From contig NZ_CABVGX010000034.1 of the NCBI RefSeq assembly GCF_902497625.1, positions 1 through 64,000 of the forward strand: a stretch of DNA of 64,000 nt, in the 5' to 3' direction. Under the pieces are notes generated by a model, which was given only the letters and a program-made list of their open reading frames with translations, was not told where the DNA came from and ran no database searches. Below are positions 1 through 7,391 of this stretch, piece by piece (within the stretch, counting starts at the first letter, position 1; each line of letters opens with the position of its first letter). Source of the stretch: Pseudomonas fluorescens (GTDB lineage Bacteria; Pseudomonadota; Gammaproteobacteria; Pseudomonadales; Pseudomonadaceae). The translations under genes were made by a program, and so were the position numbers.

Positions 1-3
1 CCG

Positions 4-32
4 TAGGAGCTGCCGCAGGCTGCGATCTTTAG
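4..32. repeat. Half REP-like element at window edge
   Basis: A sequence of the form TAGGAGCTG...GGCTGCGATCTTT lies just past the dinB stop codon. It resembles the arms of the perfect inverted repeat at 35331-35429, so it is probably one arm of the same repeat family, with the partner arm outside the window. Confidence 0.5.
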
Positions 33-42
33 TTTCTGGCTG

Positions 43-1104
43 TCACCGCTCAAACAACTCCATCTGCTCAAACCCACCGCGCAAATCCTCCAGCCTCACC
101 CCGACCCCGAGCAACCTCACCGGTTTCCCGCCGCGATTGAACGCCTGAGTCAACAGCAACTGGTAACTGCCTAAATCCCGCCCTGCCCCAGCCTGCTCCA
201 GCGTGGTCTGGGTAAAGTCGTGAAACTTCACTTTGACGAACGGCTTGCCCGGCCGGTAGCTGCTGTCAATACGCGCCATGCGCCCCGCCAGTGTTTGCAG
301 CAACTCCGGCAATTTATCCAGGCAACTGACCAGATCCGGCAAATCGACGTCGTAAGTGTTTTCGACGCTGATCGACTGCCGACGACTGTCGTTGTGCACC
401 AGCCGGTCATCAATCCCGCGGGCCAGGCTCCACAGTCTTTCGCCAAAACTGCCGAATTCCCGCACCAGCGCCAGCTTGTTCCAATCACGCAGATGCGAGC
501 AGTCGACGATACCGAGCCTGTTCAATTTGTCCGCTGTGACTTTGCCGACGCCGTGCAGCTTGCTGACCGGCAGCGCGCTGACGAAATCTTCGACCTGATC
601 GGGCGTGATGACGAACAGGCCGTTAGGCTTCTTCCAGTCGCTGGCGATCTTGGCGAGAAACTTGTTCGGCGCGACGCCGGCTGAAACGGTGATGTGCAAC
701 TGGTTGGACACGCGTCTTCGAATTTCCTGAGCGATGCGCGTGGCGCTGCCGCCGAAATGCGCGCTGTCGGAAACATCGAGGTATGCTTCATCGAGGGAGA
801 GCGGCTCAATCAACTCGGTGTAATCGCGGAAGATCGTGTGGATTTCCTTTGACGCTTCTCTATAAGCGTCCATGCGCGGCTTGACGATGGTCAGGTCCGG
901 GCACAGCTTCAGGGCATGCCCCGACGACATCGCGGAGCGCACGCCATAAGCCCGAGCTTCATAGTTACAGGTAGCGATAACCCCTCGGCGGTCTGCCGAG
1001 CCACCTACCGCCAGCGGTTTTCCGGCCAGTTGAGGATCGTCACGCATTTCGATGGCCGCATAAAAGCAGTCGCAGTCGACGTGGATGATTTTTCGCTGTG
1101 TCAT
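43..1104 (-). CDS. dinB: DNA polymerase IV (Y-family)
   Basis: Error-prone translesion polymerase of the SOS response. The 353-residue length is normal for DinB. The N-terminus MTQRKIIHVDCDCFYAAIE carries the first catalytic aspartate and the FYAA motif. The second acidic motif, SLDEAYLDV, lies near residue 105. A helix-hairpin-helix stretch (LHGVGKVTADKL) and a little-finger domain follow. I chose the ATG at 1104 because the open frame upstream has no family similarity and crosses the promoter. A LexA-type box lies about 70 bases upstream (1173-1188), which fits SOS induction. The gene ends against a REP-like sequence. Confidence 0.96.
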   Translation of the reverse strand: MTQRKIIHVDCDCFYAAIEMRDDPQLAGKPLAVGGSADRRGVIATCNYEARAYGVRSAMSSGHALKLCPDLTIVKPRMDAYREASKEIHTIFRDYTELIEPLSLDEAYLDVSDSAHFGGSATRIAQEIRRRVSNQLHITVSAGVAPNKFLAKIASDWKKPNGLFVITPDQVEDFVSALPVSKLHGVGKVTADKLNRLGIVDCSHLRDWNKLALVREFGSFGERLWSLARGIDDRLVHNDSRRQSISVENTYDVDLPDLVSCLDKLPELLQTLAGRMARIDSSYRPGKPFVKVKFHDFTQTTLEQAGAGRDLGSYQLLLTQAFNRGGKPVRLLGVGVRLEDLRGGFEQMELFER

Positions 1105-1172
1105 ATAAAAGCGGCGTTCATCAGGCAGAAACGAAGTCAAAGTGCGTAGGACGCGCAGTATCTCACTGACAA

Positions 1173-1188
1173 CTGTATATAGCACCAG
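1173..1188. promoter_or_regulatory. LexA (SOS) box upstream of dinB
   Basis: CTGTATATAGCACCAG fits the gammaproteobacterial SOS box pattern CTG-N10-CAG with an A/T-rich left half. It lies about 70 bases upstream of the dinB start. LexA control of dinB is established in Pseudomonas; binding at this exact site is inferred. Confidence 0.8.
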
Positions 1189-1363
1189 TACCGCGAATCT
1201 TCTTTGTACTGTGTAGGAAGAGTAACCGATGAATTTATTTTCTCAATCGACACTCACTGGCTAATAGAGCTGGAGCCCTTGCCATACGTGGCTTTCAGCC
1301 GGGTCGCCGAGCCTTGTGTCCTGCTAAGCGATTGAACCTGAACAGTTTTATCTGTATCGAAGG

Positions 1364-1391
1364 TTGACACGCTGGCGATCCTCTGTAGAAT
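1364..1391 (+). promoter_or_regulatory. Sigma-70 promoter of initiator tRNA copy 1
   Basis: TTGACA (1364-1369) and TAGAAT (1386-1391) are separated by 16 bases. The mature tRNA begins 13 bases after the -10 box, so the leader is very short. The spacer differs from that of copies 2-4, so this is the original left-flank promoter. Confidence 0.8.
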
Positions 1392-1404
1392 GCCGACACA
1401 CAGA

Positions 1405-1481
<77 letters not shown>

Positions 1482-1487
1482 AACATC

Positions 1488-1519
1488 AAAAAAGGCTACT
1501 CGACAGAGTGGCCTTTTTT
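1488..1519 (+). terminator. Terminator after tRNA-fMet copy 1
   Basis: AAAAAAGGCTACTC pairs with GAGTGGCCTTTTTT around a GACA loop, with one wobble pair, and ends in six T. Confidence 0.9.
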
Positions 1520-1659
1520 GTGCGCGCCTGTTTTACAGAAGAAGCGATCAAAGATTCTGCCGTTACGAACGAGAATCCGCGCTGATCCGGAAACCTGCCC
1601 CTCCCCTGCGACCGTTTGACGCGATACGTAAGTAATTGACGCTTATTAAATATTAGCGG

Positions 1660-1687
1660 TTGACACCCCGCCGTTCGCCTGTAGAAT
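1660..1687 (+). promoter_or_regulatory. Sigma-70 promoter of initiator tRNA copy 2
   Basis: TTGACA (1660-1665), 16-base spacer, TAGAAT (1682-1687). An A/T-rich stretch (TTATTAAATATTA, 1643-1655) sits just upstream of the -35 box, where an UP element would bind the RNA polymerase alpha subunit. A G/C-rich discriminator follows the -10 box, typical of stringently controlled stable-RNA genes. Confidence 0.85.
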
Positions 1688-1700
1688 GCCGCCACACAGA

Positions 1701-1777
<77 letters not shown>

Positions 1778-1783
1778 AACATC

Positions 1784-1815
1784 AAAAAAGGCTACTCGAC
1801 AGAGTGGCCTTTTTT
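1784..1815 (+). terminator. Terminator after tRNA-fMet copy 2
   Basis: Same hairpin and T-run as after copy 1, repeated exactly 296 bases on. Confidence 0.9.
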
Positions 1816-1955
1816 GTGCGCGCCTGTTTTACAGAAGAAGCGATCAAAGATTCTGCCGTTACGAACGAGAATCCGCGCTGATCCGGAAACCTGCCCCTCC
1901 CCTGCGACCGTTTGACGCGATACGTAAGTAATTGACGCTTATTAAATATTAGCGG

Positions 1956-1983
1956 TTGACACCCCGCCGTTCGCCTGTAGAAT
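1956..1983 (+). promoter_or_regulatory. Sigma-70 promoter of initiator tRNA copy 3
   Basis: TTGACA (1956-1961) and TAGAAT (1978-1983) with a 16-base spacer, identical to the copy 2 promoter and its A/T-rich upstream stretch. Confidence 0.85.
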
Positions 1984-1996
1984 GCCGCCACACAGA

Positions 1997-2073
<77 letters not shown>

Positions 2074-2079
2074 AACATC

Positions 2080-2111
2080 AAAAAAGGCTACTCGACAGAG
2101 TGGCCTTTTTT
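2080..2111 (+). terminator. Terminator after tRNA-fMet copy 3
   Basis: Same hairpin and T-run as after copies 1 and 2. Confidence 0.9.
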
Positions 2112-2251
2112 GTGCGCGCCTGTTTTACAGAAGAAGCGATCAAAGATTCTGCCGTTACGAACGAGAATCCGCGCTGATCCGGAAACCTGCCCCTCCCCTG
2201 CGACCGTTTGACGCGATACGTAAGTAATTGACGCTTATTAAATATTAGCGG

Positions 2252-2279
2252 TTGACACCCCGCCGTTCGCCTGTAGAAT
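2252..2279 (+). promoter_or_regulatory. Sigma-70 promoter of initiator tRNA copy 4
   Basis: TTGACA (2252-2257) and TAGAAT (2274-2279) with a 16-base spacer, identical to the promoters of copies 2 and 3. Confidence 0.85.
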
Positions 2280-2292
2280 GCCGCCACACAGA

Positions 2293-2369
<77 letters not shown>

Positions 2370-2375
2370 AACATC

Positions 2376-2407
2376 AAGAAAGGCTACTCGAAAGAGTGGC
2401 CTTTTTT
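2376..2407 (+). terminator. Terminator after tRNA-fMet copy 4 (variant)
   Basis: Hairpin ACTC-GAAA-GAGT within AAGAAAGGCTACTC/GAGTGGCCTTTTTT. It differs from the other three in the upstream A-run and in the loop (GAAA instead of GACA). Confidence 0.88.
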
Positions 2408-2642
2408 GTGTCCGCTAAAAAACCTCTTCGCAACAATGACATGCCTCGCTTTGACACATGGTCTCGGCCAGCAATTTTCGAGACAGAACCACGCTCAGAC
2501 CTGAACTCTGGACCGCTCGAGACTGCATCGCCATCGCCGATAAACAGCATGCGGCGTAATATTTGGAATTATTTTTTCTTGCAGGGATTGGTAACTCGGC
2601 TGGATACCCCCATCCTGTCGCGCACAATCCAAGAGGTGATTG

Positions 2643-5285
2643 ATGCGCGCCAACTCGTCTGATTCACAAGACTCCGTCACCGCGACACAACCGATCAAAG
2701 CCGAGCGTTTGCGCTTGCTCGATCGTGTGAGCAAATACCGTCAGCCCATCGGCCTGACGGTGACGCTTCTATTGTTCGCCATCGCGCTTATTGCCTGTCG
2801 TCATCTGCTCAGCGAACTCGACCTGTACGCGCTGCACGACTCGATTCTCAATGTGCCAAAGCCGGCATTGCTCGGTGCGGTGGCGGCGACCATTGTCGGC
2901 TTCATCATCCTGCTCGGATACGAATGGTCCGCCAGCCGCTATGCCCGCGTGAGCCTAGCACCGCGTACTCTCGCACTGGGCGGCTTCACGGCCTACGCGA
3001 TCGGCAATGCCATCGGTCTCTCGATGCTGTCGGGCGGCTCGGTTCGTTACCGGCTATATGCGCGTCACGGCCTGGGAGCGTCGGAAGTCGCTCACATGAC
3101 CCTGTTTGCCAGCCTCTCGCTCGGTTGCGCCCTGCCCCCGCTGGCGGCGCTCGCAACATTGAGCAACCTGCCCGCGGCTTCCGCTGCGCTGGGTTTTTCG
3201 GAAACATTGCTGGGGACAGTCGCTGCCGCTGTATTGGTGTTGTTCGCCGCGTTGGCCATCGGCATCTACCGTCGCCGCCTGCCGGAGCAGCCTTACCCGG
3301 ACAACCTGCTGGTCAAGGCCGGGCGCCGCACCTTGCGTCTTCCGGGTCGCCGCCTGACTTTTCTGCAACTGATCATTACCGCCCTCGACGTTGCCGCCGC
3401 AGCCACCGTGCTTTATCTGTTGCTGCCAGAAGCGCCACCGTTCGGTGCGTTCCTGCTCGTGTATCTGCTGGCCCTGGCCGCGGGCGTACTCAGCCATGTG
3501 CCCGGCGGAGTGGGCGTCTTCGAAGCCATTCTGCTGGCCGCTTTCGCCGATAAACTGGGCGCCGCTCCGCTGGCTGCTGCGCTTCTGCTCTATCGGCTGA
3601 TTTATGTCGTGCTGCCATTGCTGGTCGCTTGCTTGCTGCTGCTGATCAACGAAGGCCAGCGCCTGTTTCAGACACGTCAAAGCCTGCGTGCGGCGTCGGG
3701 TATGGCGGCGCCGATTCTTGCGTTGCTGGTATTTCTGTCCGGCGTGGTGCTGCTGTTTTCCGGCGTGACCCCGGAGATTGACACCCGCCTGGAACACATC
3801 GGTTTTCTGATCCCGCATCGCCTGGTCGACGCTTCGCACTTCGGCGCCAGCCTGGTCGGTGTGCTGTGCTTGTTGCTGGCTCAGGGCTTGCGTCGGCGTT
3901 TGTCAGCCGCGTGGATGCTGACCACCATTTTACTGCTGGTCGGCGCCCTGCTCTCGCTGCTCAAAGGGTTCGACTGGGAAGAAGCCTGCCTGATGACGCT
4001 GACCGCGAGTTTGCTCGGGGTTTTTCGGCGTTCGTTCTATCGCCCCAGCCGCCTGACTGAACTGCCTTTTTCGCCGCTGTATCTGGTGTCGAGCCTGTGC
4101 GTACTGGGGGCATCGATCTGGCTGTTGCTGTTCGCTTATCAAGATGTTCCTTATAGCCATCAGCTGTGGTGGCAGTTCACCCTGGACGCCGATGCGCCGC
4201 GCGGTTTGCGCTCGCTACTGGGCGCGGCCGTGCTGTTGCTGGTGGTCTCGCTGACCTGGCTGCTGCGCACTGCACGCCCGGTCATCCACCTGCCGACACC
4301 GGATGAACTGGATCGCGCGGCAAAAATCCTCATGGCTTCTGCGCAACCGGACGGCGGCCTGGCCCTGACCGGCGACAAGGCGTTGCTGTTTCATCCCAAT
4401 GACGAAGCCTTTCTGATGTACGCGCGGCGGGGCCGTAGCCTGGTGGCCCTGTACGACCCGATCGGTCCCGGCCTGCAACGCGCGGAAATGATCTGGCAGT
4501 TCCGTGACCTCTGCGATCTGCATCACGCCCGCCCCGTGTTCTATCAAGTGCGCGCCGAGAACCTGCCTTACTACATGGACATCGGTCTCACGGCGATCAA
4601 GCTCGGCGAAGAGGCACGGGTCGATTTGCTGCGTTTTGATCTCGAAGCCAAAGGCAAAGAGATGAAAGACCTGCGATACACCTGGAATCGTGGCACTCGC
4701 GATGGCCTGTCGCTGGAGATCCATGAACCCGGGCAGGCGCCGATGGATGAGCTCAAGGTGATTTCCGATGCCTGGCTGACGGGCAAGAATGTGCGCGAGA
4801 AAGGCTTCTCGCTCGGCCGTTTCAGCGACGACTACCTTAAACACTTCCGCATCGCGGTGATTCGTTTCGAAGGGCGACCGGTGGCGTTCGCCAACCTGCT
4901 CGAGACTTACAGTCACGATCTGGCCAGCCTTGACCTGATGCGCGCGCACCCGCAAGCCCCCAAGCTGACCATGGAATTCATGATGGTCGGCCTTCTTCAA
5001 CATTATAAGAGTCATGGCTACGCGCGCTTCAGCCTGGGCATGGTGCCGCTGTCGGGCTTGCAGCCCCGGCGTGGCGCACCGTTGACTCAGCGCCTGGGTT
5101 CGATGGTGTTCCGCCGTGGTGAGCAGCTGTACAACTTCCAAGGCTTGCGCCGCTTCAAAGACAAGTTCCAGCCAGACTGGGAACCCCGTTATATGGCCGT
5201 GCCCGCCGGACTCGATCCGCTGGTTGCGCTGGCCGACACCGCCGCCCTGATTGCCGGCGGCCTGACTGGACTGGTGAAACGCTGA
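2643..5285 (+). CDS. mprF: Aminoacyl-phosphatidylglycerol synthase/flippase MprF
   Basis: This integral membrane enzyme transfers an amino acid from aminoacyl-tRNA to phosphatidylglycerol and flips the product, lowering surface charge and protecting against cationic peptides. The P. aeruginosa counterpart (PA0920) makes alanyl-PG; that this copy uses Ala rather than Lys is inferred from kinship. About 540 N-terminal residues are hydrophobic segments forming the flippase region. Residues from about 550 form the soluble DUF2156 transferase domain (for example GDKALLFHPNDEAFL and FSLGMVPLSGL). The 880-residue length is normal. I chose ATG 2643 over the in-frame TTG at 2640 because AGAGG sits 6 bases upstream. 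The stop codon overlaps the next start by one base (TGATG). Confidence 0.93.
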   Translation: MRANSSDSQDSVTATQPIKAERLRLLDRVSKYRQPIGLTVTLLLFAIALIACRHLLSELDLYALHDSILNVPKPALLGAVAATIVGFIILLGYEWSASRYARVSLAPRTLALGGFTAYAIGNAIGLSMLSGGSVRYRLYARHGLGASEVAHMTLFASLSLGCALPPLAALATLSNLPAASAALGFSETLLGTVAAAVLVLFAALAIGIYRRRLPEQPYPDNLLVKAGRRTLRLPGRRLTFLQLIITALDVAAAATVLYLLLPEAPPFGAFLLVYLLALAAGVLSHVPGGVGVFEAILLAAFADKLGAAPLAAALLLYRLIYVVLPLLVACLLLLINEGQRLFQTRQSLRAASGMAAPILALLVFLSGVVLLFSGVTPEIDTRLEHIGFLIPHRLVDASHFGASLVGVLCLLLAQGLRRRLSAAWMLTTILLLVGALLSLLKGFDWEEACLMTLTASLLGVFRRSFYRPSRLTELPFSPLYLVSSLCVLGASIWLLLFAYQDVPYSHQLWWQFTLDADAPRGLRSLLGAAVLLLVVSLTWLLRTARPVIHLPTPDELDRAAKILMASAQPDGGLALTGDKALLFHPNDEAFLMYARRGRSLVALYDPIGPGLQRAEMIWQFRDLCDLHHARPVFYQVRAENLPYYMDIGLTAIKLGEEARVDLLRFDLEAKGKEMKDLRYTWNRGTRDGLSLEIHEPGQAPMDELKVISDAWLTGKNVREKGFSLGRFSDDYLKHFRIAVIRFEGRPVAFANLLETYSHDLASLDLMRAHPQAPKLTMEFMMVGLLQHYKSHGYARFSLGMVPLSGLQPRRGAPLTQRLGSMVFRRGEQLYNFQGLRRFKDKFQPDWEPRYMAVPAGLDPLVALADTAALIAGGLTGLVKR

Positions 5286-6574
5286 TGATTCGACGCTCCT
5301 TGCGCTATGTATTGGCCACGCTACTAGTGCTGGCCGTGATTGTCGGTGGCGCTTATTGGTATATGAACCGCCCTGCGCCCGAACCGACACTCGAAACGCT
5401 GACGGCGGCCGACGGCCCTGCCATGACCCGCGTCATTCCAGGTAACGCACCGCGCGCGCAAGTGCTGGTGGCAGTGAATGCCGAGCAGAAACTTAGCGAT
5501 AAACAGTTGATGACGTTGAGCCGCTCAGGCTCGGCGCAGATCGTCCAGGTGATCCTGCCGACGGATTGCCTGCTGCAAACTCGCGCCCTGCAAACCGGAT
5601 TGAGAGCGCTGAACGGCCCGGCGACGCTGGTCAGCGGTATTGGTCCGGGCGCCGTGCTGGCCTGGCGCTGGTTGTCGGAGCAAAAGGACAACAAGGCTCA
5701 GGCTGTCTCGGTCGACCTGGCCCTGGAAAAACCCGGCTGCACCCACTTGCTGCCAAAAAGCGCAACCCACGGCCATTGGCTGGTTGCCTGGAATGACAAC
5801 CCGGACGACACCAGCGCCGGTTTCGTACGCGATCAACCAAACGCCGAGACCAGCATCAGCGACTACGACATCAATCTGCCGCAGGTGCTGAACAACGAAC
5901 TGCGCAAAATTCTCGTCGGTGGTGACAAGGCCGCTGGCGGCTTGCAGATCCCGGTCGTGGAAGTGCCGGCGGGTCAGGCCAAGGACACCGTCACCCTGTT
6001 CCTCTCCGGCGACGGTGGCTGGCGGGATCTAGATAAAGACGTCGCTGGAGAAATGGCCAAGATCGGCTATCCGGTGGTCGGCATCGACACCCTGCGCTAC
6101 TACTGGCAGCACAAAAGTCCCGAGCAAAGTGCGCTCGACCTGACCGAGTTGATGCAGCACTACCGGCAGAAATGGGGCACCAAACGCTTCATCCTCACCG
6201 GCTACTCCTTCGGAGCCGATGTCCTGCCGGCAATCTACAACCGTCTGGAACCGTCCGAACAGCAACGCATCGACGCCATCATCCTGCTCGCCTTCGCCCG
6301 CACCGGCAGCTTCGAAATCGAAGTCGAGGGCTGGCTGGGCAACGCCGGCAAAGAAGCCGCCACCGGCCCGGAAATGGCCAGATTGCCCGCCGCTAAGGTC
6401 GCGTGCATCTACGGTGAAGAAGAAGCCGATGAAAGCGGCTGCACCGACAAGACGGCTGTTGGTGAAGCGATCAAGCTGCCGGGCGGTCATCACTTCGACG
6501 AGAACTACCCGGCGCTGGCCAAGCGGCTGGTGGACGTGATCGAGAAGCGGCAGGGCAAAGTCGCTCAAGAGTAA
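5285..6574 (+). CDS. AcvB/VirJ-family periplasmic hydrolase, probable alanyl-PG hydrolase
   Basis: The N-terminus is a membrane anchor or uncleaved signal (two Arg, then about 20 hydrophobic residues), placing the rest in the periplasm. The C-terminal half has an alpha/beta-hydrolase look: SGDGGW near residue 240, the nucleophile motif GYSFGAD with Ser about 306, and a late histidine in GGHHFDE near 401. The P. aeruginosa neighbour PA0919 removes alanine from alanyl-PG, and the one-base overlap with mprF here supports the same pairing of synthase and hydrolase. The 429-residue length suits AcvB/VirJ proteins. The substrate is inferred from context and family. Confidence 0.85.
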   Translation: MIRRSLRYVLATLLVLAVIVGGAYWYMNRPAPEPTLETLTAADGPAMTRVIPGNAPRAQVLVAVNAEQKLSDKQLMTLSRSGSAQIVQVILPTDCLLQTRALQTGLRALNGPATLVSGIGPGAVLAWRWLSEQKDNKAQAVSVDLALEKPGCTHLLPKSATHGHWLVAWNDNPDDTSAGFVRDQPNAETSISDYDINLPQVLNNELRKILVGGDKAAGGLQIPVVEVPAGQAKDTVTLFLSGDGGWRDLDKDVAGEMAKIGYPVVGIDTLRYYWQHKSPEQSALDLTELMQHYRQKWGTKRFILTGYSFGADVLPAIYNRLEPSEQQRIDAIILLAFARTGSFEIEVEGWLGNAGKEAATGPEMARLPAAKVACIYGEEEADESGCTDKTAVGEAIKLPGGHHFDENYPALAKRLVDVIEKRQGKVAQE

Positions 6575-6588
6575 TCTGAGCCGCAAAC

Positions 6589-6626
6589 AAAAAGCCCCCG
6601 CTACCGTGAAGGCAACGAGGGCTTTT
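6589..6626. terminator. Bidirectional terminator
   Basis: AAAAAGCCC and GGGCTTTT form a stem around a purine-rich loop between the convergent hydrolase and toxin genes, with A/T runs usable in both directions. Confidence 0.8.
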
Positions 6627-6628
6627 GC

Positions 6629-6916
6629 TTACAATCGACGCTCTGCGGCGTCATAAACCTCTGCGTCACGTCGAGCACCGACCGCAACAATCAATACCTG
6701 GATCGCCTTCCCGTTAACTCGATAAACAATCCGCGTGTCGCCAGTTCGAATTCGTCTACAACCTGCGAGGCTCGCTCTCAGTGGTTTACCGCTCTTGTCT
6801 GGCTCACCGTTGATAATCCGCTCTTCGATCACATCCAGAATGCGATTTGCCGCAACAGCTCCCAGTAGGTCCAGATCCTTTTGGACATCCGGGTGATAGA
6901 TAACGCCCCACACCAT
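6629..6916 (-). CDS. RelE/ParE-superfamily toxin
   Basis: A 95-residue basic protein with the RelE pattern: an N-terminal helical half and a C-terminal strand region with IRTGDTRIVYRV followed by VAVGARRDAEVYDAA. Toxins of this kind cut ribosome-bound mRNA or, in the ParE branch, block gyrase; sequence alone does not settle which. It starts 11 bases after the antitoxin stop codon and has its own AAAGGAG ribosome site. The module sits between conserved genes (mprF operon and kup), which suggests later insertion. Terminators lie on both sides. Confidence 0.85.
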   Translation of the reverse strand: MVWGVIYHPDVQKDLDLLGAVAANRILDVIEERIINGEPDKSGKPLRASLAGCRRIRTGDTRIVYRVNGKAIQVLIVAVGARRDAEVYDAAERRL

Positions 6917-6927
6917 CCCCAGCTCCT

Positions 6928-7218
6928 TTAGTCTTTTCTGGCGTACCGTGCCCGCATATCGTCATGGCTGACTGCCTGAGCCTCATCAAAACCGGTCAAG
7001 CGTTCCCGAGCGGCGACTTCAATCCGAAGGTCATCCAGCTCGTCGAGCATTTCCTGATAGGCATCGACATTGATGATCACCGCTGCTGGTTGATTGTCTT
7101 TGAAAATGACCAATCGCTCAGTGGCGCGACTGGAAATCTCCTTAAGCCTCGCGCTGAAGCCCCTGACCATCGCTGTTACAGATATCGCTTGGTCAGCACG
7201 CTCTAGTAATGCCGTCAT
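6928..7218 (-). CDS. Phd/YefM-family antitoxin
   Basis: A 96-residue partner of the downstream RelE-like toxin. The N-terminal region has the Phd/YefM layout: a short helix, a strand of the type ERLVIFKDNQPAAVIIN, then an acidic helix (YQEMLDELDDLR). The C-terminal tail would wrap the toxin. Antitoxins of this family bind DNA as dimers and repress their own operon. I chose ATG 7218 over the in-frame GTG at 7224 because AGAGG is 5 bases from the ATG and too close to the GTG. The antitoxin-first order is standard for type II systems. Confidence 0.85.
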   Translation of the reverse strand: MTALLERADQAISVTAMVRGFSARLKEISSRATERLVIFKDNQPAAVIINVDAYQEMLDELDDLRIEVAARERLTGFDEAQAVSHDDMRARYARKD

Positions 7219-7342
7219 ACTCACCTCTCTACACCAACATGCAAATTGAACACACAGTTCTACGCAAAGTATTGCGTTGAATTAGACATCTATCAACCGC
7301 CAATCGAGCAAGAGCGACCAACTGTCCTCGCCCGCGTACAAG

Positions 7343-7379
7343 AAAGCCCCCGCCACCTTCACGGCAACGGGGGCTTTTT
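7343..7379. terminator. Terminator between kup and the toxin-antitoxin operon
   Basis: AAAGCCCCCG and CGGGGGCTTTTT pair across a 15-base loop, just beyond the kup stop codon. It can end kup transcription on the minus strand and is symmetric enough for the other direction. Confidence 0.8.
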
Positions 7380-7391
7380 GATGCCGCAGCC

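Larger units (their letters stand above)
1105..1404. other. Intergenic region dinB / initiator tRNA array
   Basis: About 300 bases separate the divergent dinB gene and the first tRNA. They hold the dinB LexA box (1173-1188) and the promoter of tRNA copy 1 (1364-1391). An 11-codon open frame (1229-1264) with an AGGAAG-like ribosome site is present, but nothing else supports it as a gene. Confidence 0.6.

Noticed and set aside
1229..1264. 11-codon open frame with an AGGAAG site before the tRNA array
   Set aside because: Too short to judge, ends in TAATAG, no tryptophan-like leader codons, and no attenuator follows.
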